Positions 1-28,200 of a stretch of 64,000 bases of DNA are shown piece by piece. The stretch comes from Sipunculus nudus (lineage: Eukaryota > Annelida > Sipuncula > Golfingiida > Sipunculidae), in assembly GCA_026874595.1 (NCBI GenBank), contig CM049309.1, forward strand, positions 38,951,079 to 39,015,078, read 5' to 3'. The notes beneath the pieces were generated by a model. That model was not told where the DNA came from, ran no database searches, and saw only the letters and a program-made list of their open reading frames with translations. Position 1 is the first letter of the stretch; each line of letters starts with the position of its first letter. The translations under genes were made by a program, and so were the position numbers.

Positions 1-14680
<14,680 letters not shown>

Positions 14681-15524
14681 TTTCAAAACTTGTGTGACAC
14701 AAAAGGAACAAAGAATTTGAGAATCGACGCAGGCAGTATTTCTCTATTTCTGCATGTGACGACGGTGACTTGCAGCATTAGCGATGACGTAGTACACACA
14801 TTTAAGTTGTGATGTGGAAAGGTGTCTTCTAGAAGAAACGCACAATATCTTTCTGGGAAATGAGACAAGAGGGAGGGAGAATCTCATCACAAATGAAAAA
14901 AATTTAATTATATATTTTTTATACACGTCGGATCAAACTCTTTCAATACACTGGTCTGTTCTGATCCCATTTTGAGCCGCTTGCAAATGCTGCCACCCCT
15001 TTGACATAATGGATTAAGTCCATTGCACGTTGCGCCATGATAAAGTGAGACCCTTAATAATATAAAATTTGGGTTCCAACGACAGCCCTGGTTTTGCTGA
15101 AAGAGGGAAGAGGAAAGGGGGTTTTTATTTGCCAAGTGACATGCAGATGGCATCCTTTCTCTTTTATGTTTATTATTTACCTTTATTGGCAATACTGTCA
15201 AATTTTAGAGAAGGGTTCCACTTAAAATTACTTTTATTTGAACTTTTATTTAGAAAATAGGGCCTGTATGGATGTGAGAGTTAATCTATTGATATATTTT
15301 ATAAATAAATAAGTAAAAACAATCGGAAACAAGGAACATAGTTAACAATGACAAAACACGGTTCGTTGCTACCTTTTAACATTTTTTACAGTTATAATTA
15401 AGGGCAATTAAGTATAAACATGGCGAAACTTTATTTTAGTAGCATTTATTTTATCGAATTTAACAGCACCGTGTTTCATTTTTTTAACCTGAATTGATGA
15501 TTTTACGTTTTATCACGGGTCATA

Positions 15525-15531
<7 letters not shown>

Positions 15532-15562
<31 letters not shown>
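15532..15562. repeat. (AG)n microsatellite
   Basis: About 15 uninterrupted AG units. Confidence 0.96.
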
Positions 15563-15565
<3 letters not shown>

Positions 15566-15619
15566 CAGTACCAGGGTGAAAATTAGTTCCAGTTCCTGAA
15601 GTCTACGTGTAAAGAAGAG

Positions 15620-16130
15620 TTCTTGTAGATTGTTAAAGGTGCTAATTCACCTACCCTTTGAAAATAGAATTTATGTGATTTCTGGCTTCCTATGTGTATA
15701 TATTAATCATCTTAGGGTAATTTTGGATGTGAATAGTTCTTATAGGGCGTTTGCGAAGGATGTATGAAACTTGTTTATCAACAACATGTTTGTAAACACA
15801 GCAATGTTGACAAACGGGAAAAAACATGAAACATAAGGTAGTAGGCTGCATGCATGTATGCGGAGATCGAAAGGTCACTTGTAAAATACCGTTTGCAAAG
15901 CTCTGGCTTATCTGACTTGCTGCCAGATGCCTTTATTGCATTTGTTTTGATGATTTTAGCGGGTCCCCACTTCTAATAAAGACGTACTTGATATAAACAA
16001 AACAAGCAGCCTGTGTGCGGTCATTTCTACGTTTTCTGGCATATTTTTTTTAAAGCTCCAAGAGATAACCTTTTATTTATAAAGGCCAGATAGGTGATGG
16101 GGTTTCTTTAAGCACTAATTTAAGGCGGAT
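15620..16130. repeat. Dispersed repeat family, copy 1
   Basis: Landmarks such as 'aacaacatgtttgtaaacac', 'gatgtatgaa' and 'cttgctgccagatgcc' match in inverted orientation the copy at 30830-31360, and more weakly the one at 39870-40170. The copies share order over about 500 bp, so this is an interspersed repeat and not chance similarity. Its class is not recognised. Confidence 0.75.
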
Positions 16131-16390
16131 GTTTATTAAACGTGAAACATGTCGTAATCCTGTCGATCTCATCTCTTAATGTAAAATCTGAAGAAAATCC
16201 ACTTCCCAATGAATGTGCATACCCAATCGTGAAACATTGATATTGCATTAATGATTATAAATACCTAAAATGCATATTAATTAAGGACAAAATTTTCATC
16301 ATTGTATCCCCACACTGACAAGCAGCCCCGGAACCGGAAAGCTTCTCTGCGATATACAATTTTGCAACATTTAATTCTTTTGAGAAATAT

Positions 16391-17512
16391 ACTGTAGGAT
16401 ATATTGGTAAATGTTAATTTCATATGTTAATAACACTAACGTGACCACCAGACCCATGCGGCTGGGCCTCTATATGTGTTAGGTAATATAAACTAGCTTT
16501 AATCATTCAGCTTCCATTTTTTATTAACCCTTATGGTTTGAAGCATATACATTACATGTAGTTGAATAAACATATGAGTGCGATGGTCTTCCAATGTTTT
16601 CCGTACTGATCGAGGACCTTTCATGTGCAAAAAGCGCATGTGTTTCACTAGAAAATACGAAAATACTGTATACATGCATATGTGATTATCAACTAAGTAT
16701 ATACATGTAGTATATAACATGCGTATAAAAGCAAGCGCGTAGAGAACTTATCACTTATTTAACTAAATATCGTTTATGATCTTGGATATAAAACAATATT
16801 TTATTACAGAAAAGGCAACCAGGATTAGAAAACAGCTAGGGCTTCGCCCTAAATTAATTCTTCTCCTCGGACTACACATCAGTACAAATGCAACATAATA
16901 AATAAATGTGCAATCAACAATATGTGTAGAGCATAACACAAGAATAAGTATATGTTCAAACATTATGTATGTATATTAAGGCGAGCACCCTATAGACTAG
17001 AGGATGTCATGTAACTATGTGAATAATTTTGTTACTAAAATAAAGTTGTGGATATGGCCGAACATCTCACAGTTTCCGTTAAATCGTCACTCCCCATTAA
17101 AACAACATATATGTTTTATTAAGCAACTCGAATATTTGAGAATAAATCTTCTCTGTGTCTGGCATATAATGAACCAATTAGAAAATAGTGTTCGTTGAAA
17201 TGATCTTTGACTAAAGCTGACATGTTAATCAGTAATTTGAGAAAAAAGTATTACAAGGAGGAATTCTGGGCATATTGTGCCTATGATATCAAATTGTAAA
17301 CCAGAATTTTCTCAGACTGAGTTAATTGACTCAAAAAATAAAATGCCCTTTGAGAGATAACACTCCCTGTCTGGGAACGCCGCTGTTAACATACATGTGG
17401 TTGGCTATTCTTATTGTCAATCATTATAACATTAATTGGTTTATTCGGCTGATATATACATGTATACGGCAGACAGTTCACCCAGCCGTCTATACCCAAA
17501 TATGTTTTGTAC
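16391..17512. repeat. Tandem duplication, first 1,122-bp unit
   Basis: The unit begins 'actgtaggatatattggt' and ends 'aaatatgttttgt'. It is followed directly by a second copy at an offset of 1,122 bp. I saw no differences between the copies on reading, and the small open frames repeat identically. Confidence 0.95.
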
Positions 17513-18634
17513 ACTGTAGGATATATTGGTAAATGTTAATTTCATATGTTAATAACACTAACGTGACCACCAGACCCATGCGGCTGGGCCTCTATATGTG
17601 TTAGGTAATATAAACTAGCTTTAATCATTCAGCTTCCATTTTTTATTAACCCTTATGGTTTGAAGCATATACATTACATGTAGTTGAATAAACATATGAG
17701 TGCGATGGTCTTCCAATGTTTTCCGTACTGATCGAGGACCTTTCATGTGCAAAAAGCGCATGTGTTTCACTAGAAAATACGAAAATACTGTATACATGCA
17801 TATGTGATTATCAACTAAGTATATACATGTAGTATATAACATGCGTATAAAAGCAAGCGCGTAGAGAACTTATCACTTATTTAACTAAATATCGTTTATG
17901 ATCTTGGATATAAAACAATATTTTATTACAGAAAAGGCAACCAGGATTAGAAAACAGCTAGGGCTTCGCCCTAAATTAATTCTTCTCCTCGGACTACACA
18001 TCAGTACAAATGCAACATAATAAATAAATGTGCAATCAACAATATGTGTAGAGCATAACACAAGAATAAGTATATGTTCAAACATTATGTATGTATATTA
18101 AGGCGAGCACCCTATAGACTAGAGGATGTCATGTAACTATGTGAATAATTTTGTTACTAAAATAAAGTTGTGGATATGGCCGAACATCTCACAGTTTCCG
18201 TTAAATCGTCACTCCCCATTAAAACAACATATATGTTTTATTAAGCAACTCGAATATTTGAGAATAAATCTTCTCTGTGTCTGGCATATAATGAACCAAT
18301 TAGAAAATAGTGTTCGTTGAAATGATCTTTGACTAAAGCTGACATGTTAATCAGTAATTTGAGAAAAAAGTATTACAAGGAGGAATTCTGGGCATATTGT
18401 GCCTATGATATCAAATTGTAAACCAGAATTTTCTCAGACTGAGTTAATTGACTCAAAAAATAAAATGCCCTTTGAGAGATAACACTCCCTGTCTGGGAAC
18501 GCCGCTGTTAACATACATGTGGTTGGCTATTCTTATTGTCAATCATTATAACATTAATTGGTTTATTCGGCTGATATATACATGTATACGGCAGACAGTT
18601 CACCCAGCCGTCTATACCCAAATATGTTTTGTTT
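17513..18634. repeat. Tandem duplication, second 1,122-bp unit
   Basis: Matches the first unit base for base as far as I read (shared to 18632), then diverges into 'ttccacgcgtgg'. It is either a very recent duplication or an assembly artefact from uncollapsed haplotypes. Confidence 0.95.
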
Positions 18635-21419
18635 CCACGCGTGGATTCTTGTTGTTTTACACTGGTTATCCACCCTGCCTCTCCAACCACTTTTATATTT
18701 GTATAATTAATTGATTTTATTCGTTCATTCTGTGGACTGGTGCGATGGAGCGCCGTTCCACCATGCACCGACCACCGCCTGTCACTAAATATCTCAACAG
18801 CCGCTATACTAAATTTTACAGACATGTAATGAACATGCAAACAGTTTTGGTGGCAGCAATTTTCTGAGTGCTGATCTACTTTTTGCCAGCCGAAATTACC
18901 TTTTTTCTATTTTATTCCGAAAAGAAACTCGTAAATTATTTAAATGTTGACTTCAGCGCCATAGTTAACAATGTTTTAGAGGAAGATGAATAAAATGAAT
19001 TTGGAATTAAATTTCAAAGTACCTCTTGTGAGAGCCTCAAATTGATTATATCGCAAAAAATGTCACAGGTATATATTGATCATGTGACTGCTATGTGAAT
19101 TTTTATCTGCAAAAAACGCCACCTATATGTTGACCTACTTTTTTTAGCCGCATTGTCATTTTCTGCTTTTCTTTAGATAAGTTAAAAAGAGGTTATCACT
19201 TTATCGCCGCAACAGGCGTGGTCCCGTAAAAACTGTTCAACACACTTTATAGGGCTCCCAGTTTCGTAAATTTCACGGGCTTGCCGAAACCTTTTGCTAA
19301 AAAGGCTCACAAAATTTGTTGTAAGGCCCAGGCCGTGGTTTCAATTTAGCAACTCACATTATGATATAAATTATTATAATAAGATGGCCTGGAAGTTAAT
19401 CAAACATGCGTTAGTAGCTATGATGAACCAACCAAAATCTTCATTGCTCATGGTAAGGCCATGTTATCTGGGTCTTTTTTTTCGGGTTTGGGGGTGGGGG
19501 CACAACATGCCCACGTACCCTTTAAAATCTTGTCGATGAATGTCACAGGCATGTGCCTTACGATCAATAGTCACTTAGTGTAGTGCTCAAGATCAAGGGC
19601 CCCCTTTCATTTAAAACAGCAAGAAACTAGAAGATAATCTTGAAAGACGTATCGATGTACTTCATATATTTTTCTCTTCTTTTTATTTTGGCGGGATGGG
19701 GGGGGGGGGGGTTGAGGATATCTTGTTTATGAACAATAAATAGGCTTACACAGAAGTTGTAAAATATGTATTCGTGTACCACAGATTTGCCAAAATCAAT
19801 GCGATCTTCTTTACATGTGATTAATCTTGCCTATAAATGGGATTTACTATAAGATTTACACACCGTCGGTATAGGGGCAGCCCTTCCACACACACCTCTT
19901 CCCGGGCCGGCATTACGGTGTGCCCATTTATGTGGAAATTATATGCCTATGTTTCATATCATAAGAAAAGTTTTCTTCGTGGAAGGGGCATTAAAGAAGC
20001 ATGAACTGAAAGGAATTATGCATCTTTTCAAAGTTTCAAATTTTGTCAATCCGAAAATTTTACATTCTGATGTCTGCAAACATGATGTAATGTCTGTTAT
20101 CAAATAACTCAAAAAACAACAAAAAATAACTGCAGATATATAAGCATGAAATCTCATTGAAGTTTTGATGGTGTAATTATTAGCTGATTATGACCAGAAG
20201 ATGGCGCCATCTATGATGAACTATGTTCTGCACGCAACAGTGATCTTTTAAATTTTTCCTGGATGTGTCAACAGAAGCAGTAATTTTGTTTCAGGTGACG
20301 GTAAAAAGTTCTCAAAAGCAAGCAAAATTAAATAAGAATGAAATTAGTAACTTTTTTTTTAGAAATATAGACTTCAAGGAAATTTAATTATTATATTTGT
20401 TTGCTTATTAGTATGACCTATGTTAACAATTATTTCTAGATTGGTTGCATACATTGGTTATGTAATTGGTAAGCCGGTGTAAGCTTTAGAAGGCATTTAC
20501 CACGTTGGGCTACTGGCCCACTGCTGAACTAGTATTTTCATACTCATGGTTTTATTTCTTGAACTACTATGCACTATATTGCAGACCCTCGATCTCTTGT
20601 TCTTTCTAGCATTCTTCTGTTAATTAATTCAATCTATCATATGTTTAGATTTTTTTAATTAGTTTTCTGTCATTCATCCATTATCCATTGCATTACGACA
20701 ACGTGACTGTAAAGGCAGTAATTAGGGTTGAAACGCTTAGCATTTTGAGCCGTAGATAGTTAGTATTGAATCAACCACTTGATAATTATTACCCTACTAG
20801 GACTGGAGTACTTTATGCATGACCACACACTACAATGGTATATTTCTATAGGCAAATAAATGCACAAATGAGAATTAAGATCCCCCGACCCAGTATGACC
20901 CATGTTCCTACATGTGAGAAAGTGATAATATTGAATGCAACTGTATGGTGCATATCTATGATAAATTTATCATATAACAATTTCAGGCATAATTAAAAAC
21001 CGCATAACAATATAATATGCATAATCAATATTTTGATTTCTAAGAGTTCTCTAGTCTTGATTTCTCACTCATGTTATAGGCTGGTCTTACTCAGAAAAAA
21101 ATCCTCTTTAAACGCAATGTAGTGAATTATAATTCAAAATTAGTGTAGAGCTCGATCCCCTGGCAAATGCTGGGCTTTGTCATGTTGCTGCCATCAAGGA
21201 GGTTGTGTTTTCTCCATTGTTTGGTTTGTAAAAAGGATTTTACAAAAAGTATAAAACAGATTTTCAAATATTGTGGATAGATGGGATGTAGATGAGCAAT
21301 AGGAGAACCAATTAAATTTTGGTGCCGATTTGGTTTCAAATGCAGTTATGGTGTTTTGCCTGGCAGAAGCATACTCTCTATGGAGTGGCCTCTAGTTTCT
21401 TAGTTTAATGGGAAGTTTT

Positions 21420-21660
21420 TATTGCCTCCACTAGGAGGGTGTGTGTTCATTCCTGTTCATGTATGTGTTTGTGTGTTTGTTCACAACATACGCATGCAAT
21501 CATGAATGGAATCTCATAAAATTTTCAGGAATGGGCCTAGGAGGAATCTTAGATTTTTGTGTTCATGGAGCAATTTCATCAGATTCTGGAATATTCACAA
21601 ATGTATGGTCACTTATACACAAAAGAATCTATGGATATGGGCCAAAAAAATAAGATATTG
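21420..21660. repeat. Possible dispersed repeat beginning 'tgcctccactaggagg'
   Basis: The opening gaggt/ctaggagg plus 'tgtgtttgtgtgtttgttc' resembles the sequence near 50845-50920 ('cctccctcatggagg', 'tgtgtgtttgtttgtctg'). This suggests two members of one repeat family, but the similarity is short. Confidence 0.4.
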
Positions 21661-21844
21661 CTGACAAGGTCTAGCCTCATCAGTGTGGCCGGGCCACCTG
21701 TTCAGATCACTGTCAAGTGCCCAGCACCTTGGACCGACAGTGTGATTGCAGAGCATTTTTTAAACATACTCCTATGGCTGAGGCATGTAAATTTCTGATC
21801 TTGTAAATATAACAACACCTCATGTACAGATAAAACATAGATAC

Positions 21845-21850
21845 TTTATT
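21845..21850 (-). terminator. SEC11A: SEC11 polyadenylation signal AATAAA
   Basis: AATAAA on the minus strand about 300 bp past the SEC11 stop codon. Cleavage would fall near 21820-21835, giving a ~320-bp 3' UTR. No other AATAAA on this strand is better placed. Confidence 0.7.
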
Positions 21851-22149
21851 CAGATAAGTGCACAGTACTCACTGGCAGGACAACAGCACTATATATTATA
21901 ATATCCAAAGGACATACCAAGAAAAAACATGAACATAAGATGTACTCCAGACTTACATCTCACTTAGTGTCTATCAAAATGCAAAGGCATTTTCATTTTC
22001 CAATTCTGTACATTCATGATAACTCAAATAAAACATCTGTTGTATTTAATTTTTCGCTCTCCAAGCATGCAAACATAAAAGGTTCCTGGCTTGTGAACTG
22101 TTAGTTTAATAAGAGTTCAGTAGGTGGCAGTGTAGTCACATGGTTGGTG

Positions 22150-22200
22150 TTATTCTCTGTGAACCAACACAAATAGGCCAAGCAGTGCTAACACAGCATA
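22150..22200 (-). CDS. SEC11A: SEC11 exon 6 (C-terminus and stop)
   Basis: Encodes [16 protein letters not shown] and TAA at 22150-22152. The human C-terminus is [16 protein letters not shown]. Confidence 0.97.
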   Translation of the reverse strand, partial: YAVLALLGLFVLVHRE

Positions 22201-25200
22201 CTGAAACAGAACAAAACAGATAATCAGACTCACTGGACGCACTGAATGAATGAAGCATTAATCAAGTAATACCTATTTGGTGATTACCACATTTTTACTG
22301 GTCCCAAAAAACACCAGTGATTTAGGTACCAGTGACGAAATACCATGAAACACCCACTTAAGCCAAAAAGTTACACCTCTTTATAAATAATAATTTTTAC
22401 CCAAGTTTACAGCTGGAGAATTTTCCTGTTCTATAAATTGCTGTAAAATGGAACATTACTTGTGTCTGTGAATCTCCTAAATTAAACCACTGATTCATAC
22501 AATAAAATGCATGCAAAGTTTCAATGTTACATTTAAATTTGATGGCCATGCTTACCTTGGTGTTAGACCTAGTTGTGGCTCTGAAGTTTATACAGAGCCA
22601 CAGGCCTCTGATTTCATTTATCTAGGGGAGGGACAGAGCCCATAAAACAGTCTACTGGGAAAATCTGAGTGACCTGACCATGTGTGTTGGGTGCCTGTTG
22701 TGATTGTTTTAGCCAGTGGTGTGCTTCTGTTACATCATCACTGCAACCTCCTGGCCCACCCTGTTGAAATGTAATACAATCAGCTCCCAGACTGAAACAT
22801 GTATAACCAGTGGTCTGGTCACTAGGGAAGCACCCAACGCACATGGCCAGAAGTACTCATAACAAGTGCTGCATAGACGGTTGTATGCCCTCCACATCTT
22901 CTAGATAAATGAAGGCAGAGGCCTGTCACTCTGTATATAATACATAGCCAGAACTAGGTCCACCTTGGTGTGTGCCTTATACTCGTAATTCATGAACACA
23001 GATACAAGTTAAAAGACAAATGATACACACTTCATTTAAATGTCCCTTCAGCTCATCATCTTTCTGATAATACCAACATTCTTCTAAAAGGCTCAGAAGT
23101 AAAACGAATGTAGGATGTTTCAGACACGGACATTCAGGACTAGGTTATTCTGGACTAGGACATTTCAGACAGGTCTTTTTGCAACTTACAATTTAAATAC
23201 ACTTACAATTATAATAACAAAAGGTAATAATACTGATCTATCCAAAATGTTCTCCCTTGCAAAATGGCCTGTCCAAAAAGTCCTAGTCCGGAATGTTCTA
23301 GACTGGAATGTCCTAGTCCTGAATGTCCTAGTCTGGAACGTCGGTGTCCAAAACGTCCGTCCATCAAGTAAAATAATAACAGCAGTAAATAATAACAAAA
23401 AATATACAGGTGATGTATTCATCTGTAAAATATTTCATAAATGTACAGGGCTAAAAGGTTAACTAAACCAAGGTAGTTTGATGATACTAAGACATTAATA
23501 AAAGGAAATTTTAAATATCTCATCCAAAACCTGCTGTTTTCTATCAAATAAAAGTATTCCTAACATACTAATGGACAGATTAGTTATTTCAGGACCAAGT
23601 TTATAAAGACAAGACACTTAAGTGACTCATCATTAAACTTACCTTAAACTTAGGGTAATCATTCATAAGTATTGTCACTATACCAACATAAGGTAGGAAC
23701 CTGAAACATAAACAAGAACGGGTATTAATTCATCAAGGATACAACTGCAAAATAATGATAGATATAGTCCTTTTTCAAGAAACCATTTGATTTTTCAAGG
23801 CACACCTCAAGATTTTATTTTTTTTTTGTCTTTTTTTTTTTTTAATTTTTTTTTGGTGGAGGTAACCGCCTCAATTTTTTTAATGCTAACTTAACTAAGT
23901 ACATGTACATCTGCAGAAATCCGTTCCGGTTTTTTACTACGTTACAGGGCAGTGTCACACGCTTCCTCTCATTTTGTATCCTGGCATCAACCAGGCCCGG
24001 TGACGACTGCACCTGCGGGCCCTGGGCGCATAATCGTCCCCATTGCTGGGTCATACCACCGAGGAAACCCCAAGAGGCGCACTCTTTTGGGAGTGAAATT
24101 TGGGCACGGCCTTCCCATTAAGCCTGCAGAGCGCTCACCCTGGGTGGGGGCCGACCGTGAAAAATCTCACCGCCTTGGCTGAGATTCGAACTCACGATCT
24201 CCCGGCTTTGAGTCTTGTGCTCTACCCCTAAGCCACAGAAGCGGGTTAAGATTTTATTGTTTAGAAGCATATTCAACAAGTCGTATCAAATTTCAGGACA
24301 ATCCTTGCATTAGGTAAACAGACAGGATGAAACAAGCATGCCCTCTTACCCTCGTGCTCTGCCGACCACATCCTTTTTCTCTAGCCATAACTGTCCTGGC
24401 GCATACAACCCTCTATCATCAACCTGGTTGTTGTCACCCTTGGTCAAAAACTTCACATAACCACTCTCTCTGCATGAATAAATGAAAATATAAATAATAA
24501 ATATACAGAATCAAGACTACAAGTAAATGCAAGAATTCTTGTCATCTACATGCTCAATGACACCATTTCACTATAACAAATGATAAAAGTATACATAAAG
24601 TGCTTGTTTCTCTAGACTTATAAATAACTTAACTAAATTATCCAGAGTATCTTTTTCTTATGTGAAATCTATTTGAATTATTACTGATATATATGCTATA
24701 ACATCATAAAACAAAAACAAAGTTTTTTTTATAGATATATATTTTTTTGCTGTGGGACATTTTCATTCTTTGAGAAAAAAATCTTTGGAGATAAAATATA
24801 TTTTTGCACCACACAGACTATTAAATTAAATTTACACTCCTAAGGCAGCAGAAATCTTGCGCTTCTTAAGAAGCTTCAGATTTTCTTGCTGCCTGCTTTG
24901 ACCGTTTATGATGTACTTAAACACCAGGTGGTGCACATGGGCTTGTCTGCTGAAAAAAACTGCTGATGTGACGAGCACCCAACCAAATGCAAGTCAACAA
25001 ACACTCGACAGGCATCAGGCTCTGCCCAGAAACCACATGTGGGGCAATTCTCTCTGAGCCTGCTGCCTGTTCAAATGGTCGCTGGGGTGATGAGCTGTCA
25101 CTCAAAACAAAATGAACAACATTGGCTCCATGTATTCCTGGCTTGGCTGGTAAACCATGTTGTCTTCAGCACAGGGTCTCATCTGATTGGACCAAAATAC

Positions 25201-28200
25201 AGTGCTCCCCTCTGGTGTAGAGATTCAGGATACAAGTTCATAACAAACAGCGCTTACGATATAGGTAGTTGGCCTATGGGTAAAGCACTGTGTAAAGAGC
25301 GTAATATGCCTTCAGTACTTTAGGCTTTTTACTGAGGCTTAAATCCCAAAGCTTATGGGGGCGGTGGTGTAATGGTTAAGGTGCAAGAGGTTTTTGAGTT
25401 CCCCCTGGTCAGACCCCCACCATGCCTAGACCCTAAGGAAGGGTACCAACCGCAAGTGCCTCTGTCCACCAGCAATTGAAAAGGGTACCAGTAAATAATT
25501 GGAAGGTAATCTGCGATGGACTAGCATCCAACCCAGGAGAAGTTTACCTCCTAAGTCCAACCACACTACAGAAACTAGGATAAGCTCCGGCCTGATGAGC
25601 CATTAGGCTTGGGTGACTTAATATTTTGCTTTCATTTTCAAATACTTCAAATGTACCTTTAATATGGCTTACAACCCCAAAGAATTGTTGATATGCGAAC
25701 TGAAATATGGATGTTGGCACGGCTCTGTTTTCCTGACATCTTTTGATTCCATTGTAAACTATCAGATGGTGCTATATGCACTAGCATTTGGGACAGTTTG
25801 TTAGGGCTAGGTGCCTGATTGGGGCTTGTTTTTGGAATTGAAACATCATGAAACAATAATTACTTTCTGCACAATTTGGGCCAAGTGAAGAATTATGGCC
25901 TGATTGCTACCTTAGTTTTATATTACCCTCCTGCTGTCTGCGTCATGGTCAAATTGATCAATCACATTATACACAGAGTTATGTGTTTTTTTCCAGCCAA
26001 ATTGTGGCTGTAAATTGGGGTAGGGTTTATCTATGGTAGTGGATATCTTTGGTGAAAGATGGTATACACTCCTTGAGTAGCGTGTGCACCAAATTCACTT
26101 TTGAACTCCTTCCACTTAACCACTGCTTTCATTAGCAGGGTTTGCCGTGTACTGCCACAAGGAAATAAGCAAAGAGCAAAGAATGTTCAGGCCAATGAAA
26201 CCAGAGAACTGCAGGTTTGAAACTTAGCAGACCAATGATATCCAGCTATCAATGGCAGGAACAGTTTTGGCCCTGTGCCAACTTCCTGGTAGCAATACAA
26301 AGCAAACCCTTCTGTTGAAACCATGTGTTAAGTGGAATGGTTTTATAGAATGAACTCAGCAAGACTGCTGTGAAAGGAGTTTAGCAGACTTACTTTTCAT
26401 GAACTTTGAGTACTCTGTGCACTATCGGGATTTCTCTGCCCTCCACTTTGAATACAACAATTTCACCGACTCGTATAGGTTCCTCTTGGTAATTGGTCAG
26501 GAACAGTAGATCTCCTCTGTAAAATGCTGGCTCCATACTGCCACTGAAAAAATAAATAATATCATTTGAACAGAAGAATCAAATACATTAATGTTAATCA
26601 ACAGAAGGATCAAATACATATAAAAGTTTTGTAAGCAAACATTTTAACATATACTGGCAATAAACATAGAGTTAAACATCATCAAGACAGCAAAAGACTG
26701 TGATGTAAAAAAACTTAATATTAGGGGTGTAACAATGCATCGAAGAAACAATGCATTAAATTGTAAGCCCATGATTAAATATAAATTGATTATTAACTTC
26801 TGAATCGATTCGTTTGAGTATTTTTGTTTGCAAGTGCCATTCCAAAGTCTTCTGTGAGCTCTCAAATTTTAAGGAATAGTTTGTCATGTCATAGCTCCTT
26901 ATCTTGTATGTGCCCCAGATTTACTATATGTGACCACTCACATAGAAACATAAATGGTGGCAACAAATTCAGGGAAAGTTACATTTTCCTTCTGCTTGCT
27001 GAAAGTTACTAATATCCATTTTAGTAAAGGGCTTGCTTTATTTGTTAAAAGTCTGGAATTTACTATTTAAGTAAGAATTGAATCTATAATTGAATAGAAG
27101 GAAAAGAATCGATAAATTCTAAAGACCCTCACAATTCAAAGGCCTACATAATATGTAGTTATACTGGGAAAATGTATAAATGATATATATCACAGTTTAA
27201 ACTAGAACACTGACAGGACAGGAAGGGCCCCGCAAAAGCCCATAGACTTCCAATGTGGGCTAAGCGCTGCTTGAAAAACTATAATAGACTACTTGACTAC
27301 ATGTAGAGACAGAGGGAATAGACTGAAAACAGTATTAAAACATCTAACAAAGATGATGAGGTTTGAATCAGTGATGGTCATGTATAAAGATACAGGAATG
27401 GAGCATCCAAAGCAACAGAGGCATAATTACATCTGATGTATTTTACTATAAGCCAGGTCAGCATATAATTGAATAATTCAGTAAGATAGACCTGTGACCT
27501 TGACCTTTGATCTTGTAATGTTAAAATCAATATGATTCTTCCCCATTTGTAGGGAAGGCATATGTGAAAGATGGAATGATCCGGTGAAAACTTTGGCTTA
27601 AACTGTGTTCACAAACAAATTAGAGATTTGGGTGCAGTGAACTTGACCTTTCATCTTTGTACCTCAAAACTGACCGCACTCCTCCCCTCATTGGTAGGTG
27701 AACCATATGTGGAAGTTTGATGATTTTGGTCAAAAGTTAAGCTTTAAAGGCAAGCATGGCCAAATTGGGTGAATGTTTCATTCACCCGGAGGTAACCAAA
27801 ACTTGATTTAGGCGAATAATGTTTTGTTCGCCTAAATTTCCTGGACAAAAGCTATGGAAATTTATGAGATTTATAAATATTTCTCTCAGAAAAAATATCC
27901 TGAATATATTCTTTCAGCTATACCAGTCACTTTGTATTCAATTTAAGGTCTAATCATCGTCAAAAATCATGAAAATTACATTTTTCTGAAAAACACCTGG
28001 TTTTATAGATGTTTGCTATATCTATCTTTTCACAAAAACATGTTCCTAAGCTTATATTGTATCAATTAGAAAAATAAGTATTTTAATTCAGATGTCAACC
28101 CCACGTGGGGTGCAAACAGGACCAGCTGTCAGCTCGGCGAGAGTTAGCAGCGTGAGTAGCTTATTGGTTAACCATGCGCTCGGGGTATTAGGCATATGGT

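Larger units (their letters stand above)
14681..21824. other. Intergenic region between VCP (5' side) and SEC11 (3' side)
   Basis: Contains the VCP 5' UTR/promoter at its left end, a (GA)n tract, one copy of a dispersed repeat, the 1,122-bp tandem duplication and assorted AT-rich sequence. The short open frames here have no recognisable protein features. 18640-21420 holds nothing I can identify beyond homopolymer runs. Confidence 0.6.

Noticed and set aside
16499-18320. Identical 73-, 66- and 64-residue open frames in duplicate
   Set aside because: They repeat only because of the 1,122-bp tandem duplication; no domain, splice or codon signal supports a protein.
24170-24247. Possible tRNA gene on the minus strand
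   Set aside because: A and B boxes are good, but the acceptor stem does not pair and no clear anticodon arm is formed; the attached body and A-rich tail mark a SINE.
26703-27120. hAT-like element starting 'taggggtgtaacaatgcatcg'
   Set aside because: The start looks like a hAT end, but no inverted partner was found downstream; perhaps a truncated copy.
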